Below are positions 22,243 through 34,076 of a stretch of DNA of 64,000 bases, one piece after another. The translations under genes were made by a program, and so were the position numbers. Position 1 is the first letter of the stretch. The number at the start of each line of letters is the position of its first letter. The stretch is taken from the NCBI GenBank assembly GCA_949358305.1, contig OX442324.1:8963601-9027600 (forward strand), given 5' to 3'. The notes under the pieces were generated by a model. The model worked only from the letters and a program-made list of their open reading frames with translations, was not told the DNA's origin and searched no databases. The stretch is from Strigamia acuminata (Eukaryota; Arthropoda; Chilopoda; Geophilomorpha; Linotaeniidae).

Positions 22243-24015
22243 GTAAGTTGGGCCTATTTTGGATTGGCTGAGCCTCATAACTGACTCTGTGCTGCCACCA
22301 GGAAAAATAGTTCAGAGTGGTTTTACATTTGTTTGATGATTTTAATCATTGATTGTAATATTGATTGTATTTTCTAAGAAAATGAATCTTGAAGCCATAA
22401 AATAGAGATTTATGCTGGTTTATTTCAACATTCCTGCTTATTCAGTTTATTGCTTGCTTCTTCCAGGGAACAAAACAATTTTCAAATTTTTTTATTGGTT
22501 GTTATGTCTGAAAAGCAGTCAAAATGGCAACCATTGTTTTGATCTATTTTTGGCATCACTACACCAGAGAAAAGGCTCAGCCAATCCGAAATCGGTCCAA
22601 CTTACACATGGACAAAGTATAGTCATGTTTTTGTGCTCAAAACAGCCTTTCCTGGTGCCATTTTACTGACAAATGATCTATAATTGAAATGTTTTATGCT
22701 ATTATGATTATTAAGATCACATTTACATTAAACTTTTGTGTAAATGTAAATATTCTTACATTAAAATACAGAGTATGAAGATTTTTGTACTATCTGCAAG
22801 CTGGTAATAGGATATATGAATCAAATGTTATTTTGAAATATGCTTCTATTTTTATTATTTCAAGCCAGATTGGTCTGAGATTTTGTTTATACTTTCTTCA
22901 GATTTTTCTATTTAACTGCTTAAAATTTCAGGGTTTAATTAAAACTAGATATAATTTAAGGTCAATCTAAACATTTTATTTCCATCACTTTCACAGGAGT
23001 ATGAGGATATATGGATTTGACTTGTACAATTCATTCATGTTCTTCCTTCTGGCGTTATAACCCTTTGGATACTCTAATTAACGATACTACTTTAAATGAG
23101 TACTTGCTTTTAACATGTGCCAAAACATTGTATTTTGTTTTCAATTTTTTTAAAAAAAAAGAAAAACAAAACAATTGGCTGTTAAATTCATACGCCAATT
23201 CTGCAGTTGGGCATTAGTCAACTGATTTTCAATCAATCGTGATATTAGATCATCTGTAATCTACTTTATTCGATTTGCCAAAACAATTCGTAGCTGCTGT
23301 TAGGACATTATTCAACATAATGGGTGACAAGAAGACTGGATTTGTAAAATTTGGTGAAATTCAAAACCCGGGGGAATTATTTGAATGTTTGCTCAAAGTC
23401 ACGTTAAAAAATCGACTGCCAATGCTAAGCTTTGAATAAAATGCAAGCATTCATGCACGGTATCTACAATGCCAAATCTGAATCCAGACACTAATATCCA
23501 TCCTTCCTAAGTAAATACAGTATTACAAATCAGACGATTCCTCCCTTTGAAAAGCATCAATTTAGCAATCTGTGACTACAATTAGTTCCTCAGATTGCCT
23601 GATGAGTGAAAGAGTTACAGTAGCTCGTTCGCTATTTCAATTTCAATTTTAATTTTTTTTCCTTTCCTTTTCTTTCCTTTTTTTCTTAGAAAAATTGAAA
23701 ATAAGATAAGATGTACGACACACATTAAAAACAAGTGCTTATTGGGAGTTATTAATAAGGAGAAATGATGAATATCCAAAGGATTTTAACATCAGAAGGA
23801 AGAACGTGAATGAAGTTTTTTTCAATTTTTCAATTTTTTTTTTAAATTGTAGATGGTTGGATTTGACTTTGAGCCTTTTATAACCGAGATTTGCTGATGG
23901 AATGCCTGGAAAATCTAACTGGATGGTAGCCATTGCTTCAGATTTGTTAAAATCGAGACTCCAAATGTTTCATTAAACTTTGTGGAATTTGATTTTTTCA
24001 GATTTATTTGCGGGA

Positions 24016-25365
24016 AATAAAAAATATACAATAATTAAATTGGTAGGAAATGTTGAATATTGTTGTACATCTTAGGCCGTCTTTAACTTAAAATTAATTT
24101 TTTTAAATTTATTAAAAAGAATTTGAATTTTGTAGTTGATGTCACTAATTAAGTTACGCAAGAAATTCATAATAATTCGAAAAAATTGTAATTTATCTTT
24201 TAAAAAGTACTCATAGAATAAAGAGTTTTTTAAACCTGTAAATAATTTCATAATTAGTGATGACCATAACAATGTGTGCATACCGTACTGCCTCGAATAA
24301 ACGCCGGGACGTTTATTAATTCTCCCGACCCGACCCCTCCCTGTCGGCTCACGGCAGCGTGCTGTGCAATAAACACAATCCAACATCAATCCAACATAGT
24401 ATTTGGTGCTAATTACTGAGTAATGATTTGTAAATTTTGAAAGGTTAAATATTTTCCAAATCTGGATGCCATTTTGAATTTTTAAGTTTCCATCTTGAAT
24501 TTATAAGCCTCCATCTTGAATTTTTAACTCTTCATCTCGAATTTTGATGTCTCCATCTAGAATTTTTTTTTGTTATTCTGACGTAAATGTTTCAATTGAC
24601 GCCCGTCTTTGTGGAATACTTTTGGTGACAAGTCGGGCTTTTTATGTTTGAATGCATAGTACAAGTAGTGTATTACAGAGTAATCCATGAATGAATGTGG
24701 AATAACAAAAAAAGAGAAAGACAATGAAAATAAAGACTTAACTTTTGACCTGATTTTCATCCATCTTTAATGGCAGTGAAAGGAAGTGTTTTAGACATTA
24801 CATGAATTGCTGGTGGCATGATTGATTAATCTGGTGGTAGAATTACAATGTATAATACATTAACTTTAATATTGAACTTATTACAAAACTGCAAAAGCTA
24901 ATTGACTGAAACTGAATGTTATCATGGGCCTGAGACACACTGAAAAGGAGGTTATTTTGAACTTTTTCTTAGCCAAATTGAGTTTTGTGAAGAAAACCAG
25001 GAGACGATAATCAATGAGTAGATAGGACAACATCATTTTGGATGTTAGGTCTCAGAAATTTTTTAGTGAATTTTTGGGAACTGTTTCTAACTGTAATTCT
25101 GAGTGAACATTCTATTTGTGACCAGAGAACATTTCAAGGCCCATAACTACATTATACTAGTACAGTAGCATTCAGCACACTTCCAGAAACACAGCAGGTG
25201 CCTACAGATGAGGGAAGACACCATCACTCGCATGCAGTCTCAGCAAACCTCTTTTATTCTCAGAGTGCCAAAATCATAATACAACACAGAACAAATCCTA
25301 AGCAGAATAACTCTTCATATACTACAATAGAAAAAATAGTTCAAATCATAATCAGACGCATGATA
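24016..25365. other. Intronic sequence, little recognised
   Basis: AT-rich; near 24,285-24,375 is a small GC-richer island with paired ATAAACG / CGTTTAT words. No coding frame is supported. Confidence 0.3.
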
Positions 25366-25795
25366 CCGGGTGGCCCACATAAAAGCGGCCCGACAATACA
25401 CAAGAAGGGTTACGAAGGGTGACTCAAAAAAATGTATTTCCGCACAAAATTAAATATACATTAATCATTAGCTGAGGGCAGTGTTGTTTAATTGATGTTT
25501 CTAGTGCAATTTTTTTCGCTCTTTCGTTTGGTGTTTAGTTTCTGACGATCCGAGCATTGGTTCTCGAGATATTTGCATTTTTCATCAATTTTTGTCCGAA
25601 TTATCCAAGTTTGATGGCACTAGTTAGCTTGAATTTTAGATTTTGTGGTAATTTTGTGGATTTCTTTAGCAGTACCGGTACCGGTACAGGTACACAGTAC
25701 TTTGCAAAAAAATACCGCAATACTGGTAACTGGTACCTTTTTTGGTACCATACGACTTTACTTTAGCAAAATCTCAAAAAATGTAGCAAATCCTC

Positions 25796-26004
25796 ATAAA
25801 TTCAAGCACAATCTCAGAAAAATTCACAAAATCAAGCACAATCTCAGAAAATTTTACAAAATCAAGCACAATCTCAGAAAATTTCACAAAATCAAGCACA
25901 ATCTCAGAAAATTTCACAAAATCAAGCACAATCTCAGAAAATTTCACAAAATCAAGCACAATCTCAGAAAATTTCACAAAATCAAGCACAATCTCAGAAA
26001 ATTT
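25796..26004. repeat. 30-bp tandem repeat, about 7 copies
   Basis: The unit is CACAATCTCAGAAAA then TTTCACAAAATCAAG, nearly identical from copy to copy. Because 30 is divisible by three it produces open frames on both strands that are not genes. A single diverged copy in the same orientation lies at about 33,518-33,570, on the other side of the copia element. Confidence 0.95.
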
Positions 26005-26105
26005 GGGGCGCATTTAGAGTCGCGAAAAAACGAATCGCGAATCCAGAAATCGCGATTTTTTTTTGCTGTTAGACAGCATAACGCGAATCCAATGTACCGC
26101 GAACC

Positions 26106-26420
26106 TGTTGAATACAGCTCCTAAATTGTGTGAGTTGTGTAAGTTGACAGTGGTGTGGAAAAACTCCAGATTTGAAAGAAAGCAAGCCAGGTGTTCACAG
26201 GTGTGAATCATAACACAGAGTGCTAGTTTATTCTCAAGTCATGTGACTCCCAAGGTATACAGAGCCACCTATAGGCATAATACATTATTATATGTGAGAC
26301 ATTGCGAACACTCGTAATGCTAAAAGCAATATCAAAGTAAGTACATAATAAACAGAACAAAAGCATCACTTGATGATACGATACAAATACAAAGTGATTG
26401 ACATGTGTAATAACTTAACA
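26106..26420 (-). repeat. 3' LTR of copia F
   Basis: In plus orientation it runs from TGTTGAATACAG to TAACTTAACA. It is nearly identical to 32,349-32,665. A polypurine tract (GAGGGGGGCGAT on the minus strand, 26,432-26,421) abuts it. Confidence 0.9.
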
Positions 26421-26438
26421 ATCGCCCCCCTCGTATAA

Positions 26439-28717
26439 TCAAGTGCGTAAAGAGTTAACATCGACCAGAAAACGCTTGCAAAAATGTATAAGATCTGTTT
26501 TATCAACAGACTTAGTGAAGATGTCAGCAAAATTGCACTTTGTGCCGACATGCACGATCTGGAGATTGTCCCTTTTGACAAGTTCCCGTATGAAGTGGTA
26601 GCGGATGTGTATATGTTTTGTCTTTCGGTTCTCAACACAAGATTTGGTGAAATCGACAGTGGAGATATTATCACAGAAAACACGATGGTAGAACTTGTCC
26701 GCTAAGTTCGGGACGATCTCGTGCAACACTCGGACGATCCATATGTAGTCCTTCACTGTCTCTGTGAGGGCCACGTTACGTTATGTTGTTTGAAGGTTCT
26801 CCAATAAACGGGTGTACTACCCAAAGTTACTCCAACGGAAATGCGATCATCTCTGTTATTGGCATAATCTGAGTCGCTATAGCCGATGACTTCAACTCGA
26901 TCGTTTGGAAATAACATCAAGCCAAAAGTCCTCGTCGTTCTTAAATAGCTCAGCAAATCCAGCAATACGATCCAATGGTCCCATCCTGGATTAGATTGGA
27001 ATTGACTCAGGATGTTCACGGCGTAGGTCATGTCTGGTCTCGTCCGTGAAGCGATGAAAGCTAAACGTCCGAGCAGACTTCGATAAGGTATTCCTTCCAT
27101 TACTTTGAAGTCTTCCAGTGTATTCGGACATTGTTGCTTAGTGAGTACGGTTGCCTTTGTCATTGGCTGCGACCTGATTCTGACTGGTTCCAAGTGATTC
27201 TTAAACTTTAACAAGACTTTGTCGATGTAAGAGCTTTGGTGTAGAATCATTTGTTGATTATGTGAGCAGAATTGGACTCCCAACAGCTTCTTCGTCTGTC
27301 CCAAAATCACAATATCAAACTGTGTCTTTATCATGTTGAGTACGTTCATAGCGTCTTCGAGTTGTCTGCCGAAAACGACGATATCATCGACGTACACAAT
27401 CAGATATGCGACATTTCTAAACTTGTACACGCAATTACACCAATTCACGTGCTCCAGACCAAGTTTCAATAGGGTATCTTCCAATTCTATGCCCCATTCT
27501 CTTCCAGACTGATGTAAGCCGTATATTGCTCGAAGGAGCTTGCAAACGTAGTTTTCCTTTCCTTGAACAATAAAACCCTTCGGTTGACGCATATAAATCG
27601 TTTTGTGCAGTTTTGCGTAAAGATACGCACACTTTACGTCCGCCTGGACATAGGACCACTTTAACATGCAGACCAAGAGCGTGAACATGAAGCGAACGAT
27701 TGCAAAGTCTACCACAGGTGAGAAAGTTTCCTCATATGAATCCCCATAGACTTGTGAGAAGCCCTGCGCCACAAGTCTTGCTTTGTATCTGGCGATTTCT
27801 CTTTTATCGTTCGGCTTGACAGTATAAATCCATTTGCACCCAATTATTTTCGTGTCGGGTGGCGGTGGAACCAACTCCCAGACTTCGCGCTCGTGCATCG
27901 TATTGATTTCGTCGCACATTGCATGATCCCATTCCTTCTTCTCCGGTAAAGTAGCTATCTGCTCAAAACGTTTAGGAATGTAAACTTCAAGGTGATTCGC
28001 TTCTAAGTCGGGGATTAAATCATCCATTGTTGTGTTCGACTCAGAAGGCTTCTTTTTCCTTTTGTCATCAAAAAGGTGTTCTGGAACACGAAGATTATGA
28101 TCCGCACAATAACGTTTCACGTCTGGTATCGATCGAAGTTTAGGCTTGTCGTACCCTTCTATTGTGTACTCATAATCCTTATGTCCAGTTGGTCGAGTTT
28201 TTTCCGTTTTCTTCCAAACGAGTGCGGGTATTGTTGCAACTGAATTCAAAGGAGCTTGTCCAGGCTGTGGCAAAACGTTTGGAAAATTCGCTCCTGGTAC
28301 GTTATGTTGCAACTTCTCGTTCGGCAGTCTAAATTTCAATTTAACTGGAGGCAATTCCAGTTCTGGATCTTCTCTTTTCTTGATTGGGTGCGGCGGAGGT
28401 AGCGGTGGTCTGACATCTTCATCGGAGTAATATTGGCGATCGTTGTCGTCCAAATTATCTTCTAAGTTGTCAATATATGTGGTGTATTTCTCCGGGAGGC
28501 CCAGCACGCCTTCAACTCCGCGCCTGCTTTCAATGAATTTCACATCGTTGGTTTCAATGACTTTGGAAAAGTCTGGTAGCCAAATTCTATAGCCTTTCGT
28601 AATCCTTGAATAGCCGAGCATGATTCCGTGCAGTCCTTTGTTGTCTATCTTCCCGTCTCGTACTTTCTTCTGCACGAAACATTTCCTCAAATGACGCAAA
28701 GATGGTTTTGACCACAA
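26439..28717 (-). pseudogene. pol: Copia F pol, 3' part: integrase end, reverse transcriptase, RNase H
   Basis: The frame from 28,717 holds the integrase C-terminus (GIMLGYS, EKYTTYID region), then a copia-type reverse transcriptase (CKWIYTVKPN, ARLVAQGFSQ, DVKCAYLYA, YVDDIVVFG) and the start of RNase H (SDSDYANNRDDR). It ends early at 26,753. RNase H resumes in another frame at 26,774 (ALTETVKDY ... CDNISTVD ... TKHIHIRYHFIREL ... ADIFTKSV) and stops at 26,439. The S-S-x-E-A-E-Y segment with a catalytic Glu is missing at the junction, so a short deletion, not only a shift, is present. The upstream join near 28,717 is also frameshifted. Confidence 0.9.
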
Positions 28718-28983
28718 TAAAGCTCCATCGGCGTCTTCTCCAAATTCAGCTTTGCAATCCTATTCCTGAGGTAGTTGAAAGTTAGAATTGCTTCACCCCA
28801 AAACCGGTGTTCCAATTGTGCGTCCTATACAAGAGCTCGCATTCCATTCGCCAAAGTTTGGTTTAATCTTTCTGAAACTCCATTCTGGACTGGTGTGTAC
28901 GCGTTTGTTCTCTCGTGTGCAATTCCCTGCTCTTCAAGGTACAATCCAAATTTGTTGGAACAAAACTCCATCCCATTATCTGT

Positions 28984-30849
28984 TCATATGGCTAAAATCG
29001 ATTTGCCAAGTAGCCGCTCGATTCGTTTCCCGTGCTTTTTAAACAACTCAAATACTTCATCCTTTTGTTTCATCAAGTATACCGTTGAATATCGCGAATA
29101 ATCGTCCGTGATGGTGAGGAAATATCTATTTCCCGATAGTGTGGGCGTTCCAAAAGCTCCGCATACATTCATATGCAGAAGTTCTAATGGTCCTTTCGAT
29201 CTAATTCCCGGTATCGACTTGTGCGATACTGACTTCTTCTTCGCCAAGGTACACACGTCGCACTGTGTGATTGGCACATCCAGCACAGGTAACCCAATTA
29301 CCGCTTCTGTCTTGCTCATTTGTTGCATGCTAGGAAAATGAATATGTCCCAGCCGTTCGTGCCAAAGTCGTGCCTCTTCTGGATTTGAAGCACTCTTGCT
29401 TGACTCAAATGATTGTTGTTTCTTGTCTTCACTAGTATTAGCCTTGCCTTTCTCCTTTTCTTTCAGTTTCTCAAAGTCGGGCTTTTCGTCGCTAAGTCGA
29501 ATATAATAGAGCCTGTCCTTCTTGATGCCCTCCATTAACTGCCTTTTCCATTGTGGGTCGTAGATTTTGACTAATCCCGCTCCAATAGCGACTCTGCATC
29601 TCGCTTCGTCAATGCACGGCCCCGACAACAAGTTTCTTCGTAAGTCCGGCGCATAGTATACCTTTTTAAGTGTGATTGGAATTGTGTTGTTTCCAACTAA
29701 ACACATGATGCAAACATCCCCAACTCCTTGTATTTGGATGAGAGTTTTCTTGTCAGCTTGGCTAATTGTCCCAGTCATTTCTTTGAAGTTGTGGAATTGA
29801 TTTCTGTCTTTGCAGAAATGTCCAGTGGCTCCAGTGTCGTAGATCCAGCAATTGTTGGCTTTGCTACACTGCAGCATCTCTTGTTCACTTAGTTCCGTGA
29901 GAAATCCTACATCTAACATGTTGGTGTCAAGTTCCTCGACCGTATTCGATTTCATGTTGCTATTTGTGACCAATTGCAACTGTGCTGTGCAATCTTTAGC
30001 CCAATGTCCATTTTGGTTACACCGGAAACACGGCCCCCGTCCTGTTGATCCGGTCGTATTTCCTCGGAAATTTCCTCTTGTGTTCCTGTTTCCTCGATAA
30101 TTTGATCTGCCGCCCTTTTGTCCAGCTTGGTATCCACGATTATTCTGGCTAAAATTCCCTTGTTGTTGTTGTTGTGACTTTGAAGAATTTTCACTCCCTT
30201 TGGCTGAGTTTGGCCCCGTACTGAAAGCGTCTATGATCTGCCCTTGGCCCGAATCTCTCTTCTGTTGAGCGAGACGTCCTTCTTCGGCAACCAATTCCGC
30301 CTCAACCTTCTCTAAAGTGAAATTCACATCCTCCCATCTGTAGATAGCCTGCACAATGGACTGATATTCTTGCGGCAAATATCGAATAAGTTGAAAGGCT
30401 TGATATAAATTGTCCAGTTGATGCTTCACATCAGCCAATTTTCTTGCGGCATTTCGTATTTTCGCCGCGAAAACTCCAATTGTTTCCGTTGCTGGGTCAT
30501 ATTTGAGGCTGAAGAATTCGTCCAAAAGGCGTATAATCCGTGCGCGAGAAACTGGTTCAAAGTTCAGCTTTAATGTGTTCCACGCCAATTTAGCATCTTC
30601 TAAGCCACTGAGCAATTCGTGGTATTGATCCTCGATGGAGTAATAGATTAAACTAAAAGCCCGTCCTTTCCTTAGTTTGTAATCGGAACGATCACGCCAC
30701 GACGCTCCAGGTGCCAATTCTTCCTCTGAACCGTCCGTGAATGCCCAGCAACCGTGGTGCATTAACAAAACCTTAATTTGCTGTTTCCACGTGTCGTAGT
30801 TTGTCCTATTTAGCAATGTCACTTTTCTCTCCGGTTTGTCCGAATCCAT
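28984..30849 (-). pseudogene. gag-pol: Copia F gag, protease and integrase N-terminus
   Basis: ATG at 30,849 opens a 621-codon frame. It contains a copia-type gag (UBN2-like, residues ~10-190), a CCHC zinc knuckle (CFRCNQNGHWAKDC), the protease motif YDTGATGHF, and the integrase zinc finger (H-x3-H ... C-x2-C, CDVCTLAK). The first catalytic acidic position of integrase reads Asn (HMNVCGAFG, codon at 29,167-29,169) where copia integrases have Asp. A TGA at 28,984-28,986 ends the frame just before the second catalytic motif, TDNGMEF, which follows in frame. A further in-frame TAG lies in the next ~60 codons. Confidence 0.92.
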
Positions 30850-32336
30850 TTTGTTTTAGAAGCACTAAAATTGTCAACCAGTGCACACACAATTTCCCCA
30901 AAAACACTAGGCGCATTCGAAAAGTAATTTGCACTAAACGACCAGTGCAACTGGTAGTGTAAATTTCAAGTTAAACAACCCAATTTTCGAGTTTCAAAAT
31001 AAATTTCTGTGTAAAATTCAGTAGTGTAAATTCAAGTGTAAATATTAAATTAGTCCAAATAATAACCATAGTCATTATTGTTGTTGTTTACTCTAAAAAA
31101 AAAACAGGAGATTATAAAAACATGATTATAAAATGTAAATTTATTTTAATTATTTGTATTATTAATATTTATTTCCGAACGGGAATCGGCTGAACATCCG
31201 CCTCAATCGCACAAATGCGGCCGAACACCGGCCGCATTAGATCGCACAAACGCGGCCGAACGTCGGCCGAACGTCGGCCGCATTCGATTGTACAAATGCG
31301 GCCGAACGTCGGTCGGACGTCGGCCGTATTCGATTGTACAAATGCGGTCGAACATCGGCCGCATTCGATCGCAAGAATGCGGCTAATACCTGCTAAAAAA
31401 TTGTTCTTGCGATCGACATCGTTCCAACCGATCTAACGAAAATCCAAGATGGCTGCCAGCAAGACCCGATTTCAACGAGAAAACTCGTTGCACGGAGATT
31501 TTAAACGGAAACGTGGCGTACAGGCCGTTTCCGTTTAACCAGTTTACACGACATTTACACGAATTAATTCGTGTAAATGTCGTGTGAAAACGAGTGTAAA
31601 CACGTTTACACTCGTTTTAATGATTATTCGAATGCGCCTACTTTCAATACTGGTAATCACAACAAGGTGCAGTGTTGTGATGTTAGTTCGCTCTTAAGTT
31701 ATGTTAGTATTTAAAGCTAGTAACAAAGAATTTCGACTGGTACATGATTTGTTAAAGCTAAACAATACTAAAATCATAAATTCAACAAATTGTATTCAAT
31801 AATGATGTCTTCGAGATGTTTTCCAGCCGTATATCTCGTTGAATTACACTTCACGTGTATGTCGCAGTCCACTATTGTCTTTCCTGCTCGAATCTCGTGT
31901 CGTGTCCTTTTAATTCCGCAAATTGTCCACAAAATTGTCCGTTGTTCTCCACCGCTGTTCGTCGACGTTTTCGTTTCACACTTCACGTGTGGTTGGCTGG
32001 AACAGTCGCCGTCGTATCGCAGACGTCTTTCCGCCGAAAATGTCGTCACGTTAACGATACGTATTGCGCCTCGCAATACGGGAAACAAAAATTCCCAAAA
32101 CGAAACAAAAACTTGTTTAAATAAATTGTTTATGCTTTCTCGAACCCGTTAGTGTTCCTGCACTGCTTGGCATCCAGTTGTCGCCTCGAAAATCGCGAAA
32201 TCCCGGTAAAGGCACAAGTTGTTTACATCCATCATGGGCGCCGCCATTTTGGATTTGGAGGAAAAACTTCACTGCTGACCTCGAAATGACTCAAAAAGTT
32301 CTGAACTCACTTTGGACGTTTTTCCAGCGATAAATT
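30850..32336 (-). other. Leader of copia F, interrupted by miniature element G1
   Basis: Sequence between the primer site and the gag ATG. Without G1 it is about 750 bp and shows no coding signal that I can support. Confidence 0.6.
30908..31640. mobile_element. Miniature element family G, copy G1 (733 bp)
   Basis: Its ends are TAGGCGCATTCGAA and TTCGAATGCGCCTA with TA as likely target. The interior has a GC-rich array of GCGGCCGAACRTCGGCC-type words, then palindromes such as GACATTTACACGAATT / AATTCGTGTAAATGTC. A 73-codon frame at 31,215 is identical to one in copy G2, but it arises from the repeat array and is not taken as a gene. Confidence 0.85.
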
Positions 32337-32347
32337 GGCCCATAACC
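32337..32347 (-). other. Copia-type primer binding site (initiator tRNA-Met internal)
   Basis: The minus strand reads GGTTATGGGCC two bases after the 5' LTR. It matches the anticodon-stem region of initiator tRNA-Met, the half-tRNA priming known for copia, rather than a tRNA 3' end. Confidence 0.75.
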
Positions 32348-32348
32348 T

Positions 32349-32665
32349 TGTTGAATACAGCTCCTAAATTGTGTGAGTTGTGTAAGTTGACAGTGGTGTG
32401 GAAAAACTCCAGATTTGAAAGAAAGCAAGCCAGGTGTTCACAAGTGTGAATCATAACACAGAGTGCTAGTTTATTCTCAAGTCATGTGACTCCCAAGGTA
32501 TACAGAGCCACCTATAGGCATAATACATTATTATATGTGAGACATTGCGAACACTCGTAATGCTAAAAGCAATATCAAAGTAAGTACATAATAAACAGAG
32601 AACAAAAGCATCACTTGATGATACGATACAAATACAAAGTGATTGACATGTGTAATAACTTAACA
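32349..32665 (-). repeat. 5' LTR of copia F
   Basis: 317 bp, nearly identical to the 3' copy at 26,106-26,420; the minus strand starts TGTTAAG and ends CAACA. Confidence 0.9.
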
Positions 32666-34076
32666 GAATCCATGAATCGCGATTCGCGATTTAATTGCAC
32701 ACGTAATTAAATCGCGAATCGCGAATTGTGTATCCGCGAATCCGTAAATCGCGAATCTGATGTACCGCGTTTTGTTTGGGATTTTTGTTGTTTGTTTATT
32801 GATTTTTGGCATTTGTAATTGTATTTTTTGGTTTACTTTTGGGCCTTTTTTTTATTATTCCACCCCGTTGATTGTTGTTCCACATTTCAACGTTTGTTTA
32901 TCTGTTGCTGCAGTGACTATCTTGTTGCAAGTTTAGAAAACCAAAACATATAAACGAACCAAACGGGAATTTTACGTCTGAATATCATCAGCGGATCGAA
33001 AATGCAGACATTAGCGGACATCGCGATTCAAATTCATTTAAGGCATATCATTCAATGGAACGTGGAAGATAGTTTTGACGTTAAAATGAAAGAGACGATG
33101 CAATTAATCACTTATTTCGATAAACTACGTGAATTTCACACGGACTTGTGCATTTATTTCGCAATTATCAACATCAAATTGTTTGATTTAGCTGGTAATT
33201 CCAGAAGAATAAACTCAAATGTTTGATAATTGGTGAATGCGATTTGTTGGGGTCGTCAAGGATCGAGGATCTGCTGAAAATCGATTCTTTGGTGGAGTTA
33301 GTGATACTTCGCGATATATTTCTTCGCGATATATTTTTTCGCGAAGTATTCATTCGCGTTTTAGCTTTTTCGCGTTTTAGCTTTTTCGCGATTGGCTTAT
33401 TCGCGTTTTAATTTTTTCGCGATTGGTTTATTCGCGATATATTATATTCGCGATTGGTTTATTCGCGATATATTATATTCGCGATATATTTTTTCACGAC
33501 AGTAGCGCCACCCCGAAAATTTCACAAAATCAAGCACAATCTCAGAAAATTTCACAAAATCTCACAAAATTTCGTACTGGTACATCTGAAGAAATCCACA
33601 AAAGTACCATTGAAGAGATTCAAAAAGTACCACAAAATTCAGGAATGACTAGTGCAATCAAATTTGGCGAATTCGGACAATAATTGATTAAAATTGCAAA
33701 TATCTCGAGAACCAATGCTCGGATCGTCAGAAACTAAACACCAAACGAAAGAGCAGAAAAAACTGCACTAGAAACATCAATTAAACAACACTGCCCTCAG
33801 CTAATGATTAATGTATATTTAATTTTGTGCGTAAATACATATTTTTGAGTCACCCTTCGTAACCCTTCTTGTGTATTGTCGGGCCGCTTTTATATGGGCC
33901 ACCCGGTAGTTTTTACATGTGACATACTCTAAAAACAGACACATAAATAGTAAAGAGTACTAAATTGTATTACTGATTACACTAAACATAAATGAACTCT
34001 GAATTCGTAATACGACAAAACACTTTGATACATTTTCAAATTAAGCTAGCGATCGGTACCCTCGTATTACGAAAAA

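Larger units (their letters stand above)
19495..24015. repeat. Large imperfect inverted repeat (about 4.5 kb hairpin)
   Basis: The left arm (about 19,495-20,600) is matched in reverse complement by the right arm (about 22,640-24,015). Clear paired blocks are AAATCTGAAGCAATGGCTA (near 19,590) with TAGCCATTGCTTCAGATTT (near 23,925), and ATCAAATCCATATATCC (20,147) with GGATATATGGATTTGA (23,005). The central pair GTAAGTTGG / CCAACTTAC lies near 21,728 and 22,594. Other elements have inserted into the left arm, and the right arm gives their empty sites. I see no transposase. Confidence 0.75.
26106..32665 (-). mobile_element. Ty1/copia retrotransposon F (inactive)
   Basis: LTRs of 315 and 317 bp flank a minus-strand gag-pol. 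The flanks GAACC (left) and GAATC (right) look like a 5-bp target duplication with one change. The element is broken by two nonsense codons, at least one frameshift and a small deletion, and carries a miniature element in its leader. Confidence 0.92.
25364..33908. mobile_element. Foldback DNA element M carrying a copia insertion
   Basis: TA flanks the termini CCGGGTGGCCCA (25,366) and TGGGCCACCCGG (to 33,906). Inverted arms of about 300 bp follow, with matching copies of GCGGCCCGACAATACACAAG, AGCTGAGGGCAGTGTTGTTT and ACGATCCGAGCATTGGTTCT. The interior has a 30-bp tandem array and many GCGAATCGCGAAT words. Copia F (26,106-32,665) is inserted inside, so the element itself is about 2 kb. A 74-codon frame at 33,002-33,226 is not recognised. 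Confidence 0.75.

Noticed and set aside
25796-26004. Possible CRISPR-like array
   Set aside because: The repeats are contiguous without unique spacers, and the DNA is eukaryotic.
25774-26124. Open frames on both strands over the 30-bp repeat
   Set aside because: They arise because the unit length is a multiple of three; the peptides are simple repeats.
31215-31436. 73-codon Arg-rich frame, identical at 54,661-54,882
   Set aside because: It is the translation of a GCGGCCGAACGTCGG repeat array inside miniature element G; identity reflects recent copying of the element.
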